The position numbers were made by a program, and so were the translations under genes. The notes under the pieces were generated by a model. That model had not been told where the DNA came from, made no database searches, and was given only the letters and a program-made list of their open reading frames with translations. A stretch of 64,000 nt of DNA, taken from NCBI RefSeq assembly GCF_030216305.1, contig NZ_JASOKT010000004.1, forward strand, positions 1 through 64,000. Direction: 5' to 3'. Origin of the DNA: Actinotignum timonense. Its GTDB lineage: Bacteria > Actinomycetota > Actinomycetes > Actinomycetales > Actinomycetaceae. Positions 38,833 to 47,525 of this stretch are shown here, piece after piece. The first letter of the stretch is position 1; each line of letters opens with the position of its first letter.

Positions 38833-39549
38833 CTAGCTGCCGAGGTAACCGCTGCCCGCCGGCTGAGCCACACCCTGCGCGATATCGGGGCGGCGCAAAT
38901 ACTGCGGTTCGGTATCGAGCGCCTCGCCCGCCGCGAGCTTCGCGCCCGCGCGCGCCACCATGAGTTCCGGTTCGCATTCCACCACGCGCGCCCCGCTCAG
39001 TTCCGGATACATATCTCCATGGGATACGACGACGCTGGTATGTTCGCCGCGCAGCGCAGGTATCTCGGCCGGGCGAATAATCCGGGGGCCGTCCGTCACG
39101 GTGAGTTCGCCGCGAGCCGCGCTCTGGGCAGCCGGTGCTGCTTCTGCGCTCAGCACATACAGTTCTTTACGCCGGGCATCGATAACCGCGAGCGCGCGGG
39201 TGGCTCCCTCGCGCAGCGCGCCCAGGGCCCGCACTTCCAGGGAGGAAACGCCGTAGAGCGGCACATCCCAGGCAAAAGCAAGGGTGCGGGCGGTCACCAG
39301 GCCGGCACGCAGCCCGGTAAAAGCCCCGGGGCCGGTTCCCGCCACGATGGCATCGGCGCGTTCCACCCCGGCCGCTTCCAGAACTGCCTTGACCATCGGG
39401 GTGAGGGTTTCGGCGTGGTGGCGCGAATCCGGGGACACCTCGCGGGCCAGAGTGGCGATCTGCCCGGCGGCGCCGTCGTTCCCAAAATGTTCCACGCGAA
39501 CCAGACCCACCACGGATAGGTCGCTGGTATCAATAGTCAAAATATTCAT
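38833..39549 (-). CDS. tsaB: tRNA t6A synthesis scaffold protein TsaB
   Basis: An inactive ASKHA paralogue that dimerises with TsaD and is required for t6A synthesis. The 238-aa chain starts MNILTIDTSDLSVVGLV and carries GTGPGAFTGLRAGLVTARTLAFA, the most conserved TsaB block, followed by VSSLEVRALGA. It overlaps tsaE by four bases (ATGA) and is followed by rimI, giving the standard tsaE-tsaB-rimI-tsaD order. Confidence 0.95.
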   Translation of the reverse strand: MNILTIDTSDLSVVGLVRVEHFGNDGAAGQIATLAREVSPDSRHHAETLTPMVKAVLEAAGVERADAIVAGTGPGAFTGLRAGLVTARTLAFAWDVPLYGVSSLEVRALGALREGATRALAVIDARRKELYVLSAEAAPAAQSAARGELTVTDGPRIIRPAEIPALRGEHTSVVVSHGDMYPELSGARVVECEPELMVARAGAKLAAGEALDTEPQYLRRPDIAQGVAQPAGSGYLGS

Positions 39550-40073
39550 GAAGCATTCTCCTGGTGGTACGAGGCGAGCAGATCGGCGGCGAGCTGGCGC
39601 GAACGCGGGCCGGAAGCGCGCAGGCTGAGGGTGCGGGGCGAATCGACGTACAGGTCAAGCACATCGCTGCCGGCCGCGGCGCCGACGGGCCGTTCAATAT
39701 CAATATCGAGGCGGTCATTGGTGAGGACCTCGGTTTTGCCTTCGCCCCATTCCACCACGGTGGCGGATTCTTCCAGGGAGGAATCCAGGTCCAGGGCGTC
39801 CAGTTCTTCCAGGGAGGTGAGGCGGTAGGCGTCCACGTGGACGAGGTCGGGGCCGCCCACCCGCGAGCGGTGCACATTGGCGATCACGAAGGTCGGGGAG
39901 GTCACGCGCCCGCCCACGTTCATGCCTTCCGCGATTCCGCGGGTCATTGTGGTTTTTCCGGCGCCCAGCGGCCCGTTGAGCATGATGAGGTCGCCGCCGC
40001 GCAGGAGTTTTCCGAGGGCGCAGCCAACGGCGTGCATCGCCTCGGCGTCCTCAATAAGGATCTTCTCAGTCAC
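39546..40073 (-). CDS. tsaE: tRNA t6A synthesis ATPase TsaE
   Basis: ATPase that resets the TsaBD complex during t6A formation; 175 aa. Walker A is NGPLGAGKTTMTRG, followed by VTSPTFVIANVHRS and VDAYRL with Asp, and a Walker B-like region VVEWGEG. The start GTG 40073 is preceded by TAGAAT six bases upstream (40085-40080), so the operon mRNA is probably leaderless, with its promoter placed just after alr. A charged C-terminal tail is present. It heads the four-gene t6A/rimI operon. Confidence 0.95.
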   Translation of the reverse strand: MTEKILIEDAEAMHAVGCALGKLLRGGDLIMLNGPLGAGKTTMTRGIAEGMNVGGRVTSPTFVIANVHRSRVGGPDLVHVDAYRLTSLEELDALDLDSSLEESATVVEWGEGKTEVLTNDRLDIDIERPVGAAAGSDVLDLYVDSPRTLSLRASGPRSRQLAADLLASYHQENAS

Positions 40074-40123
40074 CGTGCTATTCTACGTCGCTTCGCGGGC
40101 GCGGGCGTAGGTCGCGCGGGTGC

Positions 40124-41317
40124 CTATTTCACGTACACGCGCGGGACCCGGGCCGCCACGCGGGTAATAATCTCATAAGAAATCGTGCCGCTGGCCAGCG
40201 CCCATTGCGCGGCGCTCACCTCCCCGCGGGCCGGGTCACCAAAAAGCACCACCGGGGTGCCGGCCGGCAGCGGCCCATCCAAACGCACCACAAACTGATC
40301 CATACACACCCGCCCGGTGATGGGCGCGCGCTGAGTGGCCGGCCCCTCCCCGACCGTCACATAGCCCTTATTGGACAGTGCCCGCGGAACCCCATCGGCA
40401 TATCCGAGCGGTACGACGCCGAGCACGGCCCCGTCCTCAACAACGGCCGTGTGCCCGTAAGAAACGCCGGCGCGGTGGGAAAGCTGGCGGGTGGTGAGGA
40501 GTTCGGATTCCAGGCGCATGGCGGGGCGTAGGCCCAGGTCAGAGGCGAGGGTGCGGCGCGGTTCGGGGCTGAGCCCGTACAGAATAATGCCGGGGCGCAC
40601 CATATCGTAGCGGGCCTGCGGGTGCCAGAGCACCCCGCTGGAGGCGGAAAGGTGGGCCAGGCGCGGGGTGAGGCCGGCGCGGGCGGCGAGCCGGCGGGCT
40701 TCGTCGAAAGCGGCGATCTGGCTGGTGGTGGCTTCGCTATCCGGGTCGTCCGCGCAGGCCAGGTGGCTCCAGATGCCGACGACTTCGAGGTGCCCGGCCT
40801 GTTGGTGTTCGGCGAGCAGTTGTGCGGCCGCGGGAATATCTTCCAGGTTGAAGCCCTCGCGGCTCATCCCGCTATCCACGCTCAGGTGGACCCGGGCGGT
40901 GTGGCCGGTAGCCTGAGCGGCCCGCGCCACCGCCTCAATCATCCAGGTATCCCCCACCGAGAGCTCAATCCCGGCTTCGAGCGCCGGGCCGAGGTCACTA
41001 TCGGGGGTGTAAATCCAGGAGAACACCGGGGGTAGGGCCGGGTGGCCGGCCAGCGCTTCACCTTCGGTAGGCCGCTCCCCCCATTCCCGGACCAGCGCGA
41101 GTGCTTCGGCAAGTTGGGCAACCCCCAGGTAGTCCGCTCCCGCGCGCGCGAATGCGCGCGCGGCGGGAAGCAACCCGTGGCCGTAGGCATCACCTTTGAT
41201 AACCGCCATGATTTTCTGGCCCGTGAGATGGGCCCGTACCCGGGTGAGGTTCTGTTCGAGCGCACCCAGGCTGATGGTAGCTCGGGAGGTAAAAACTGCG
41301 GGATCGAGGTTAAACAT
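40124..41317 (-). CDS. alr: Alanine racemase
   Basis: PLP enzyme that makes D-alanine for peptidoglycan. The 397-aa chain has the PLP lysine in AVIKGDAYGHG (~40), the Arg/His region LSVDSGMSREG, and the second catalytic Tyr in AGVSYGHTAVV near 275. The ATG 41317 (MFNLDPAVF) has AGGAAG upstream. The frame stays open about 450 bp further upstream but that part is Pro/Arg-rich shadow sequence. Neighbours nnr upstream and tsaE downstream are on the same strand, as in other actinobacteria; tsaE has its own -10. Confidence 0.96.
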   Translation of the reverse strand: MFNLDPAVFTSRATISLGALEQNLTRVRAHLTGQKIMAVIKGDAYGHGLLPAARAFARAGADYLGVAQLAEALALVREWGERPTEGEALAGHPALPPVFSWIYTPDSDLGPALEAGIELSVGDTWMIEAVARAAQATGHTARVHLSVDSGMSREGFNLEDIPAAAQLLAEHQQAGHLEVVGIWSHLACADDPDSEATTSQIAAFDEARRLAARAGLTPRLAHLSASSGVLWHPQARYDMVRPGIILYGLSPEPRRTLASDLGLRPAMRLESELLTTRQLSHRAGVSYGHTAVVEDGAVLGVVPLGYADGVPRALSNKGYVTVGEGPATQRAPITGRVCMDQFVVRLDGPLPAGTPVVLFGDPARGEVSAAQWALASGTISYEIITRVAARVPRVYVK

Positions 41318-41456
41318 GGTGTTCTTCCTGTTGAGGCGCGGATAGGGATGCAGTGCGGGAGCCGGTGAACCGCGGGCGCGCTGGTCGCCTACGGGCGAGC
41401 TGGTCACCCGCGGGCGAGCTGCGGGCCGCGGCGCGGGGTGCGGGCGTGCCTGTATT

Positions 41457-43145
41457 CTACGCGCCGCCCAGAATCTGGCCGATGACCTGCGGGATGCGCG
41501 CGGCGATCTGGGCTGCGCTGATAGGCCGGCCCGGCGCCGGCGCGGGCTCCCCGAGGGCACTCCGCGCCGGAGCTGCGAAAGGCGTTCCAGCCGCGAGCGC
41601 GGCAGCGCGGGCATGCACGTGCAGGGCAGCGGCCGCGATACGGGCGGCCGCCCCCGGTGCCAGGCAGGCAGTCGCACCGGGTGCGTCGATTGCGGTGGGC
41701 GCCCCCGCGCCATCTGCAGGCTCGGTGAGTTCAGTGCGCCCCGTAACCTCCGTGGGCTCGGCAACTACAGCGTGTTCGGCAACCACAGCGTGCTGAGCGA
41801 GCATGGCCCCGATCAGCCCGGCCAGCACATCGCCGGCACCGGCCACGGCCCGCCAGCCGGGTGCCCCGCCCTGGGCGTAACACGGCCCGCTCGGGCTGGC
41901 CACCACATCAACGGATCCCTTGAGCACCACCGTCGCCCCCAGCTGGGCCGCCAGAGCCCGCGCGGCCGCCACCGGGCACGACTCAATCACCGCGCGGCTG
42001 AACGGCGTGCCATCCCCATCGCGAAGATCCAGTTGCGCGGCGAGCAGGGCGGCTTCCCCGGCATGCGGGGTGAGCACCACGTGCTCACCGAAGCGCGCTC
42101 CCGCCCGCGCTTCCATATCGGCGATGGTGGGTAGGGCCCCGGCATCCACAACCACCGGGGATCCGTCTTTGAGCGCGGCGTGCAGGAGGGCCGGTGCCCC
42201 CGGCGGGTCACCCGAACCAACCGCGAGAGCCTGGATGCGCCCCGGGGCGGCCACCACTTCCGGGTGCGCGGTGATGACCAGCTCCGCGACCTCACTCTCG
42301 CCGAGGTAACGTACCATCCCGGGTCCCGCCGCCAGGGCGGCCGTCGTCGTTAATAAACCCGCACCCGGGTACTGCACCGAACCGGCCACGATCCCCACCA
42401 CGCCGCGGGTGTATTTGTGGTCCTCCGCGCCGGGCACCCGCCACAGGTCCGCCACATCGGAATCGCCCAGGCGCAGCACGGAAGCTTCGCCCAGGTGCGG
42501 GGCAAAGCCGAGCTCCACCACCTCGATGCGTCCCGCGGCCCGGCGAGCCGGGTCCAGCACCAGCCCGGCCTTGGCCGCTCCCATGGTCACGGTGAGGTGG
42601 GCAGAGAGGTAGGGGCCGGGCAGGGCGCCGTCGTCCACACCGATCCCGGAGGGGGTATCCACCGCGACCACGAGCGGTTCCACCGGGCTGACCAGGCGCT
42701 CGGATTCCAGCGCGGCAAGCCACGAGGCCAGCGGTTCGCGCGCCGGCCCGCGCGCCCCGATGCCGAGCAACCCATCCACCCAGACGGCGCTGCGGCGTGC
42801 CACCTCGACCGCCTGCGCCACGCTGGCCTCACGGATGAGGGTGCCGCCGGCGCGCTCCAAAGCCTGCGCCCCCGCGCGGTGGTAAGCGGGCAGCGGAAGC
42901 GCCGCCACCACGGCGGCCCCGCGCCGCGCCAGATACGCGCCGGCGTAGAGGGCATCCCCGCCGTTATTACCCGCCCCGGCAAAAATCGCGATGCGGGTCC
43001 CGCTCACGCGGATGGAGCGACGGCGCAGCTCCCAAATAATCGCATTCGCGAGCGCCCGGGCCGCCCGGGCCATGAGCGGCTCGCCGGCCGCCAACAGGGG
43101 TTCTTCCGCGGCTCGCACGGTCGCGGCATCATAGGTACGCAACAT
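41457..43145 (-). CDS. nnr: Bifunctional NAD(P)H-hydrate epimerase / ADP-dependent dehydratase
   Basis: Repairs hydrated NAD(P)H. The 562 aa comprise an N-terminal YjeF epimerase domain (~1-220, GAGNNGGDALYAGAYLARRG) and a C-terminal ribokinase-like dehydratase (~230-560) with VVLTPHAGEAALLAAQLD and AGAGDVLAGLIGAMLAQ, the ATP/ADP site. After that motif comes an Ala/Glu/Thr-rich insert of ~45 aa containing a duplicated HAVVAE block (18-bp tandem duplication at 41759-41794). TACCAT lies six bases before ATG 43145, so the mRNA is probably leaderless. It is divergent from coaA. Confidence 0.94.
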   Translation of the reverse strand: MLRTYDAATVRAAEEPLLAAGEPLMARAARALANAIIWELRRRSIRVSGTRIAIFAGAGNNGGDALYAGAYLARRGAAVVAALPLPAYHRAGAQALERAGGTLIREASVAQAVEVARRSAVWVDGLLGIGARGPAREPLASWLAALESERLVSPVEPLVVAVDTPSGIGVDDGALPGPYLSAHLTVTMGAAKAGLVLDPARRAAGRIEVVELGFAPHLGEASVLRLGDSDVADLWRVPGAEDHKYTRGVVGIVAGSVQYPGAGLLTTTAALAAGPGMVRYLGESEVAELVITAHPEVVAAPGRIQALAVGSGDPPGAPALLHAALKDGSPVVVDAGALPTIADMEARAGARFGEHVVLTPHAGEAALLAAQLDLRDGDGTPFSRAVIESCPVAAARALAAQLGATVVLKGSVDVVASPSGPCYAQGGAPGWRAVAGAGDVLAGLIGAMLAQHAVVAEHAVVAEPTEVTGRTELTEPADGAGAPTAIDAPGATACLAPGAAARIAAAALHVHARAAALAAGTPFAAPARSALGEPAPAPGRPISAAQIAARIPQVIGQILGGA

Positions 43146-43151
43146 ACTGGT

Positions 43152-43276
43152 ATGGTAACGCGCGCCCGCGTCCGTGGAGCTGGGCCGCCCGCCGGGCTGA
43201 GCACGGCCGTGAGCTCCAGGCCGCGGATCCCCACCCGATGCGGCGGGGCCGGGCGCCCAGCTAGTAGGCTGGCCCC
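43152..43276. promoter_or_regulatory. Divergent leaderless promoters of nnr and coaA
   Basis: On the minus strand TACCAT (43157-43152) ends six bases before the nnr ATG; on the plus strand TAGGCT (43265-43270) ends six bases before the coaA ATG at 43277. Neither start has a Shine-Dalgarno. The ~95 bp between them is GC-rich with no further palindrome noted. Confidence 0.55.
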
Positions 43277-44368
43277 ATGGAGTCCAACCGTCACCTCGTC
43301 ACGTTCACGCACGACGAATGGAGCGCCCTCGCCAAGAACGCGCCCCTCCCGCTCACGCACACGGATGTGCGGCACCTGAAAGCCCTCGGCGACCCGATTG
43401 ACCTGGCCGAAGCGGATGCTATTTACCGCCCGCTCTCCGCGCTGCTGCAAATGTACGCTCAGGAAATCGGGGATCTGCACCGCAAAACTTCCGATTTTTT
43501 GGGCTTGCGCGAACAGCGCACTCCTTTTGTGATCGGTATTGCCGGTTCGGTTGCGGTAGGAAAATCGACGACGGCGCGACTTCTCCAAGAGTTGCTTCGG
43601 CGCTGGCCCTACACTCCCCGCGTGGACCTGGTGACCACCGATGGCTTCCTCTACCCCAATGCGGTGCTGGAAGAGCGCGGCCTCATGGACCGCAAGGGGT
43701 TCCCGGAATCCTATGATCACGCCGCGCTTCTTGATTTTCTGCGGCGGGTCAAATCCGGGGAGGATCGCGTGGAGGTGCCCCGCTACGATCACGTTATTTA
43801 CGATATTGTGTCCGGTCAGCACCAGGTGGTGGCCCACCCGGATATTCTCATTTTGGAAGGGCTCAATGTGCTCCAGCCGCCACTGCTCGCGGCCGGCTGG
43901 CCGCCGAGGCATGCGGAGGCCGGTGCAGCGGCCGGTGAGCGAGCTGATTCGCGGCCCGGCACCCAGCCCGGCGCCCGGACCGGCGCCCGGACCGCCACCC
44001 CCACGCGCGTGACTCCCACGCGCGTGACTCCCACGGATGCCGCTTTCTACACCGGGAACCTCACCGCGGTCTCCGATTTCTTCGACGTCTCGATTTACGT
44101 GGACGCTTCCCCGGAAGACCTGGAAACCTGGTACCTCTCGCGTATTTTCAAATTGCGCGACGTCGCCTTTAATCTGCCCGGCGCCTATTTCCACCAATTT
44201 GCGGATATGCCAGACGCCGAACTGCGGGCCCGCTCCCTCGACATCTGGAACGCAATCAACCTGCCCAATCTGCTGGAGAATATTCAGCCCACCCGCGAGC
44301 GCGCCGATATCATGCTCTGCAAGGGCGCCGACCACCGGGTCCAGCGCATTCACCTGCATAAGTTGTAG
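43277..44368 (+). CDS. coaA: Type I pantothenate kinase
   Basis: Phosphorylates pantothenate in coenzyme A synthesis. At 363 aa it is about 50 longer than usual. The P-loop is GIAGSVAVGKSTTARLL (~96-112); other signatures are DLVTTDGFLYPN, RKGFPESYD, VEVPRYDHVIYDIV and ILILEGLNVLQ. A low-complexity insert of about 45 residues (Gly/Ala/Arg/Thr) follows GLNVLQPPLLAAGW and contains 12-bp (43970-43993) and 15-bp (44001-44030) tandem duplications. The rest, ending NIQPTRERADIMLCKG, is intact, so the enzyme should be active. Probably leaderless. Confidence 0.95.
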   Translation: MESNRHLVTFTHDEWSALAKNAPLPLTHTDVRHLKALGDPIDLAEADAIYRPLSALLQMYAQEIGDLHRKTSDFLGLREQRTPFVIGIAGSVAVGKSTTARLLQELLRRWPYTPRVDLVTTDGFLYPNAVLEERGLMDRKGFPESYDHAALLDFLRRVKSGEDRVEVPRYDHVIYDIVSGQHQVVAHPDILILEGLNVLQPPLLAAGWPPRHAEAGAAAGERADSRPGTQPGARTGARTATPTRVTPTRVTPTDAAFYTGNLTAVSDFFDVSIYVDASPEDLETWYLSRIFKLRDVAFNLPGAYFHQFADMPDAELRARSLDIWNAINLPNLLENIQPTRERADIMLCKGADHRVQRIHLHKL

Positions 44369-44392
44369 CCGCCCGGCCCGTAGCTAGGCTGT

Positions 44393-44423
44393 GCCCCGGC
44401 CAGCAGCATAGGCGGGCCGGGGC
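44393..44423. terminator. Bidirectional terminator between coaA and glmM
   Basis: The stem GCCCCGGCC/GGCCGGGGC (44393-44401, 44415-44423) lies between the convergent coaA and glmM. There is no long U-run on either strand. A dispersed-motif relative, TTACGACGACGCCGCC on the minus strand, lies at about 44433-44448. Confidence 0.6.
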
Positions 44424-44487
44424 GCAAGGATACGTGGCGGCGTCGTCGTAAAAAATACTGCGCGGCGCGCGGCGCGCACCGTACGAG

Positions 44488-45834
44488 TTATAACGCGAGG
44501 TTTGTGGCGACCACGTCCGCGAGTTCATGGGCCACGGCATCTGCCTCCTCCTGGGTGGCGGCCTCGACCATGACGCGCACCAGCGGCTCGGTACCCGAGG
44601 GGCGCAGCAGCACCCGGCCGGTCTCCCCTAGGCGTTCCTCGGCCTCGCGGACCGCGCGCTGGACCTGCTCGTTTGTGGAGGCCGCGGCTTTATCCACATT
44701 CGGCACATTGACGAGGATTTGCGGGAGGCGGGTGACCACGCTCGCGAGTTCACGCAGGCTGCGCCCGGATGCCGCGACCTGTTGGGCGAGGAGCAGGCTG
44801 GTGAGGGAGCCGTCGCCGGTGGTGGCTTTTTCGAGGGAGATGACGTGGCCGGATTGTTCGCCGCCCAGGCTGTAGCCCCCGCGGCGCATTTCTTCGAGGA
44901 CGTAGCGGTCCCCCACCCCGGTTTGGATCGTGCGCACGCCGTGCTCCTTCATGGCCAGGAGCAGGCCGAGGTTGGACATGACTGTGACGACGAGGGTGTC
45001 TTTCGCGAGTTTGCCGGCGTCTTTGAGGGCGAGGGCGAGGATCGCCATGATTTGATCGCCGTCCACGAGCTCGCCTTCGTGATCGACCGCGAGGCAGCGG
45101 TCCGCGTCGCCGTCGAAAGCCACTCCGAAATCGGCGCCGTTATCGACGACCGCGCGCTGGAGGGCTTCCGGGTGGGTGGAGCCGCAGCCGTCGTTGATGT
45201 TGTATCCGGAAGGATCGGCGTTAATAACAATAACCTTCGCTCCCGCGCGGCGCAGCGCCTCGGGGGCGATAGCGGAGGTGGCGCCGTTCGCGCAATCGGT
45301 CACGATGGTCAGGCCGTCCAGCCGGGTGGTGATCGCGGTGGTGAGGTGGTCGAGGTAGAGGCGATCCCCGAATTCCGCGGTATCGCTAATGCGGCCAATG
45401 CCGGCACCGGTGGGGCGGCCCCAGTCCGTGCCGAGGAGTTCTTCGATTTCGTCTTCGAGGCTGTCTTCGAGTTTGAAGCCGCCTTTGGCGAAGAATTTAA
45501 TGCCGTTGTCCTGCATGGGGTTGTGGGACGCGGAGATCATGACGCCCAGGTCATAGCCTCCTTCCGCGGTGAGGAAGGCGATGCCGGGGGTGGGGATAAC
45601 ATCCACGTGTTCCACGTCCACTCCGGCGCCGGCGAGCCCGGCCGCTACCGCCTGGGACAGCATCCCGCCCGAGACGCGCGAATCCTGGCCGATGACCGCG
45701 CGCGGGCGGCCCTCCCCGTCGAATTCGCGGGTGAGGACCCGGGCGGCGGCCTCACCCAATTTCACAGCGAGGTCCGCCGTGAGCGCGCGGTTTGCGAGTC
45801 CGCGGACGCCGTCTGTTCCAAAAAGTCGTGGCAT
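44488..45834 (-). CDS. glmM: Phosphoglucosamine mutase
   Basis: Converts glucosamine-6-phosphate to glucosamine-1-phosphate, the step after GlmS towards UDP-GlcNAc. The 448 aa begin LFGTDGVRGLANRALT; the catalytic phosphoserine loop is ISASHNPMQDNGIKFF (~100); the magnesium loop is DGDADRCLAVDHEGE (~240); the sugar loop is GGEQSGHVI (~325); and the phosphate-binding loop is LRPSGTEPLVRVMVE. AAAGG precedes the ATG by a normal distance. It stands downstream of rplM-rpsI in the conserved actinobacterial order; a TACAGT hexamer at 45982-45987 may be its own -10. Confidence 0.97.
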   Translation of the reverse strand: MPRLFGTDGVRGLANRALTADLAVKLGEAAARVLTREFDGEGRPRAVIGQDSRVSGGMLSQAVAAGLAGAGVDVEHVDVIPTPGIAFLTAEGGYDLGVMISASHNPMQDNGIKFFAKGGFKLEDSLEDEIEELLGTDWGRPTGAGIGRISDTAEFGDRLYLDHLTTAITTRLDGLTIVTDCANGATSAIAPEALRRAGAKVIVINADPSGYNINDGCGSTHPEALQRAVVDNGADFGVAFDGDADRCLAVDHEGELVDGDQIMAILALALKDAGKLAKDTLVVTVMSNLGLLLAMKEHGVRTIQTGVGDRYVLEEMRRGGYSLGGEQSGHVISLEKATTGDGSLTSLLLAQQVAASGRSLRELASVVTRLPQILVNVPNVDKAAASTNEQVQRAVREAEERLGETGRVLLRPSGTEPLVRVMVEAATQEEADAVAHELADVVATNLAL

Positions 45835-46208
45835 TACTCAGCCTTTCGCCGGGGCGCGGCCGGTGCCGCGCCACATGTGCTTCCCTCTGTTCTTACTTCG
45901 CCCGCGGGCCAGGAACCGGGGCGGCTGTGGAGCTTGTTGAAGCTAGCCGCTCTGGCTGACACCGCGGGTGCGCTGTGTTCTACTGTAACGCGCGCGGCCG
46001 GCCGGCGGAAAAAGGAACGCGGGGTGGACGCGTGATGGCCAAAGGGTGAAAGGCGAACGGGGCGCGGGGCACAGGGCACGGCGAACCGCAAACCGAGAAC
46101 CGCAAACCGAGCACACCCACCCCGCGCACATACAACAAGGGAGGCCCCGAATGGGACCTCCCTTGTAAAAACTGAGCGCTGCGCCGAAATGGCGCATAGC
46201 CCCGAAGC
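45835..46208. other. Intergenic region between rpsI and glmM with 14-bp duplication
   Basis: 374 bp without a gene. It contains the rpsI terminator (46135-46166), a perfect 14-bp tandem duplication GAACCGCAAACCGA (46083-46096, 46097-46110), and a possible glmM -10 TACAGT (minus, 45987-45982). Nothing else was recognised. Confidence 0.6.
46135..46166 (-). terminator. rpsI terminator
   Basis: The stem ACAAGGGAGG/CCTCCCTTGT (46135-46144, 46157-46166) is extended by CCC/GGG pairs towards a small loop. On the minus strand it is followed by TGTATG, moderately U-rich. It lies 43 bp beyond the rpsI stop. Confidence 0.7.
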
Positions 46209-46697
46209 TTAACGCTTGGAGAACTGCGAAGCCTTGCGGGCCTTCTTCAGGCCGGCCTTCTTGCGTTCCACCGCGCGAGCATCGCGGGTGAGGTAACCGG
46301 CCTTCTTGAGGGCCGGGCGATTCGCTTCGCGGTCAATTTCGTTGAGGGCGCGGGCGATGCCAAGACGCAGCGCACCGGCCTGGCCGGAAATGCCACCGCC
46401 GTTGATACGGGCGATAACATCGAAACGGCCTTCGAGATCAAGCAGGGTGAAGGGGGACTTCACGAGCTGCTGATGGATTTTGTTGGGGAAGTAATCGGCC
46501 AGGTCGCGGCCGTTCACCTTCCATTCCCCGGAGCCGGGGACGAGCCGGACGCGGGCAACGGCTTCCTTGCGGCGGCCGAGTGCCTGACCCGGGACAGCGG
46601 CGGATACACCCTGACCGACCTTGGGGGTTTCGGTCTCTGTGGTGTAGGAGCCGCTGAACTCCTCCTCCACCTGGGTGTCAATTTGAGTTTCTGACAT
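46209..46697 (-). CDS. rpsI: 30S ribosomal protein S9
   Basis: Ribosomal protein of the small subunit head whose basic C-terminal tail reaches the P-site tRNA. The 162 aa include a ~38-aa acidic N-terminal extension ([20 protein letters not shown]) found in many actinobacteria. The conserved core starts [17 protein letters not shown] and ends with the tail RKASQFSKR. It lies 44 bp downstream of rplM, the classical rplM-rpsI pair, and ends at a hairpin. Confidence 0.98.
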   Translation of the reverse strand: MSETQIDTQVEEEFSGSYTTETETPKVGQGVSAAVPGQALGRRKEAVARVRLVPGSGEWKVNGRDLADYFPNKIHQQLVKSPFTLLDLEGRFDVIARINGGGISGQAGALRLGIARALNEIDREANRPALKKAGYLTRDARAVERKKAGLKKARKASQFSKR

Positions 46698-46741
46698 TGA
46701 TGTAAATCCTGTTCCGAAAAAAGCGGCCGAACGCGACTCGC

Positions 46742-47185
46742 TTATTGGGCGATCTTCTTCAGCTCGTAAGGTTCGGGCTTCTGAGCTCCGTGCGGATGCT
46801 CAGCGCCGGCGAAAACCTTCAGCTTCTTCAGCTGCTGGCGGCCGAGAGATGTGTGCGGAAGCATGCCGCGCACCGCCTTAATAACGGCCTGCTCGGGATT
46901 CGAGGCAAGGAGTTCGGCGTACGAGGTGGCCTTAAGGCCCCCCGGGTAACCGGAATGCCGGTAAGCCATCTTCTGCGTTGCCTTGCTTCCCGTGAGGGTC
47001 ACCTTGCTCGCATTCGTGATAATAACGAAATCGCCGGTATCCATGTGAGGAGCAAAATTCGGTTTGTGCTTCCCACGGAGCAGGGCGGCAACCTGAGCTG
47101 CCAAACGCCCGAGGACAACATCGGTGGCGTCAATGATGTACCACTTCTTCTCAATGTCGCCGGGCTTAGGAGTGTACGTGCGCAC
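46742..47185 (-). CDS. rplM: 50S ribosomal protein L13
   Basis: Early-assembly protein of the large subunit, 147 aa, with the standard core [34 protein letters not shown] and [21 protein letters not shown]. Translation begins at GTG 47185, which sits inside the palindrome ACGTGCGCACGT, with GAAGG about nine bases upstream. A strong promoter (47360-47332) lies about 140 nt upstream, leaving a long leader that could carry control, though no known ribosomal-protein leader motif was recognised. Confidence 0.98.
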   Translation of the reverse strand: MRTYTPKPGDIEKKWYIIDATDVVLGRLAAQVAALLRGKHKPNFAPHMDTGDFVIITNASKVTLTGSKATQKMAYRHSGYPGGLKATSYAELLASNPEQAVIKAVRGMLPHTSLGRQQLKKLKVFAGAEHPHGAQKPEPYELKKIAQ

Positions 47186-47525
47186 GTGCGTAGCCTTCGT
47201 TTCTGATATTGGTTCCGAACATCCGCCGTGGTGGCGGGCGAAACCGTAACGGTCAAAAGTTAGATGTGCCCTTCACAGCGCGCGACGAGTGGGAATAAGC
47301 ATCGCGCCGATGGTATGGACAACAACGCTCTATCATACCCGTAGCGCCTATGCCGGTCAAAGCTTTGCCGGCGCTGTGAGGTACTCCACCGGCGCTTCCG
47401 CGCGGGAAAGTACGACGACGCCGCACCGGCCCGCCGCCTCACTTTCCCGCGCGCCGCGGCAGTTCGGGTGGGAGCTAAAGAAGCGCGGGTGGGAGCTAAA
47501 GAAGCGGGCATGACAGGATCGGGTA
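47186..47525. other. Intergenic region upstream of rplM with 21-bp duplication and dispersed motif
   Basis: 340 bp without a gene. It holds the rplM leader and promoter, a dispersed-motif copy (GTACGACGACGCCGC, 47410-47424), and a perfect tandem duplication of 21 bp (47465-47485 and 47486-47506, beginning CGGGTGGGAGC) just beyond the stop of the LssY_C gene. No terminator hairpin was obvious for the LssY_C gene. Confidence 0.6.
47332..47360 (-). promoter_or_regulatory. rplM-rpsI promoter
   Basis: The minus strand shows -35 TTGACC (47360-47355), exactly 17 bp, and -10 TATGAT (47337-47332). It is the best sigma-A-type promoter match in the window, fitting high expression of ribosomal proteins. 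Transcription should start near 47325, giving a leader of about 140 nt. Confidence 0.8.
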
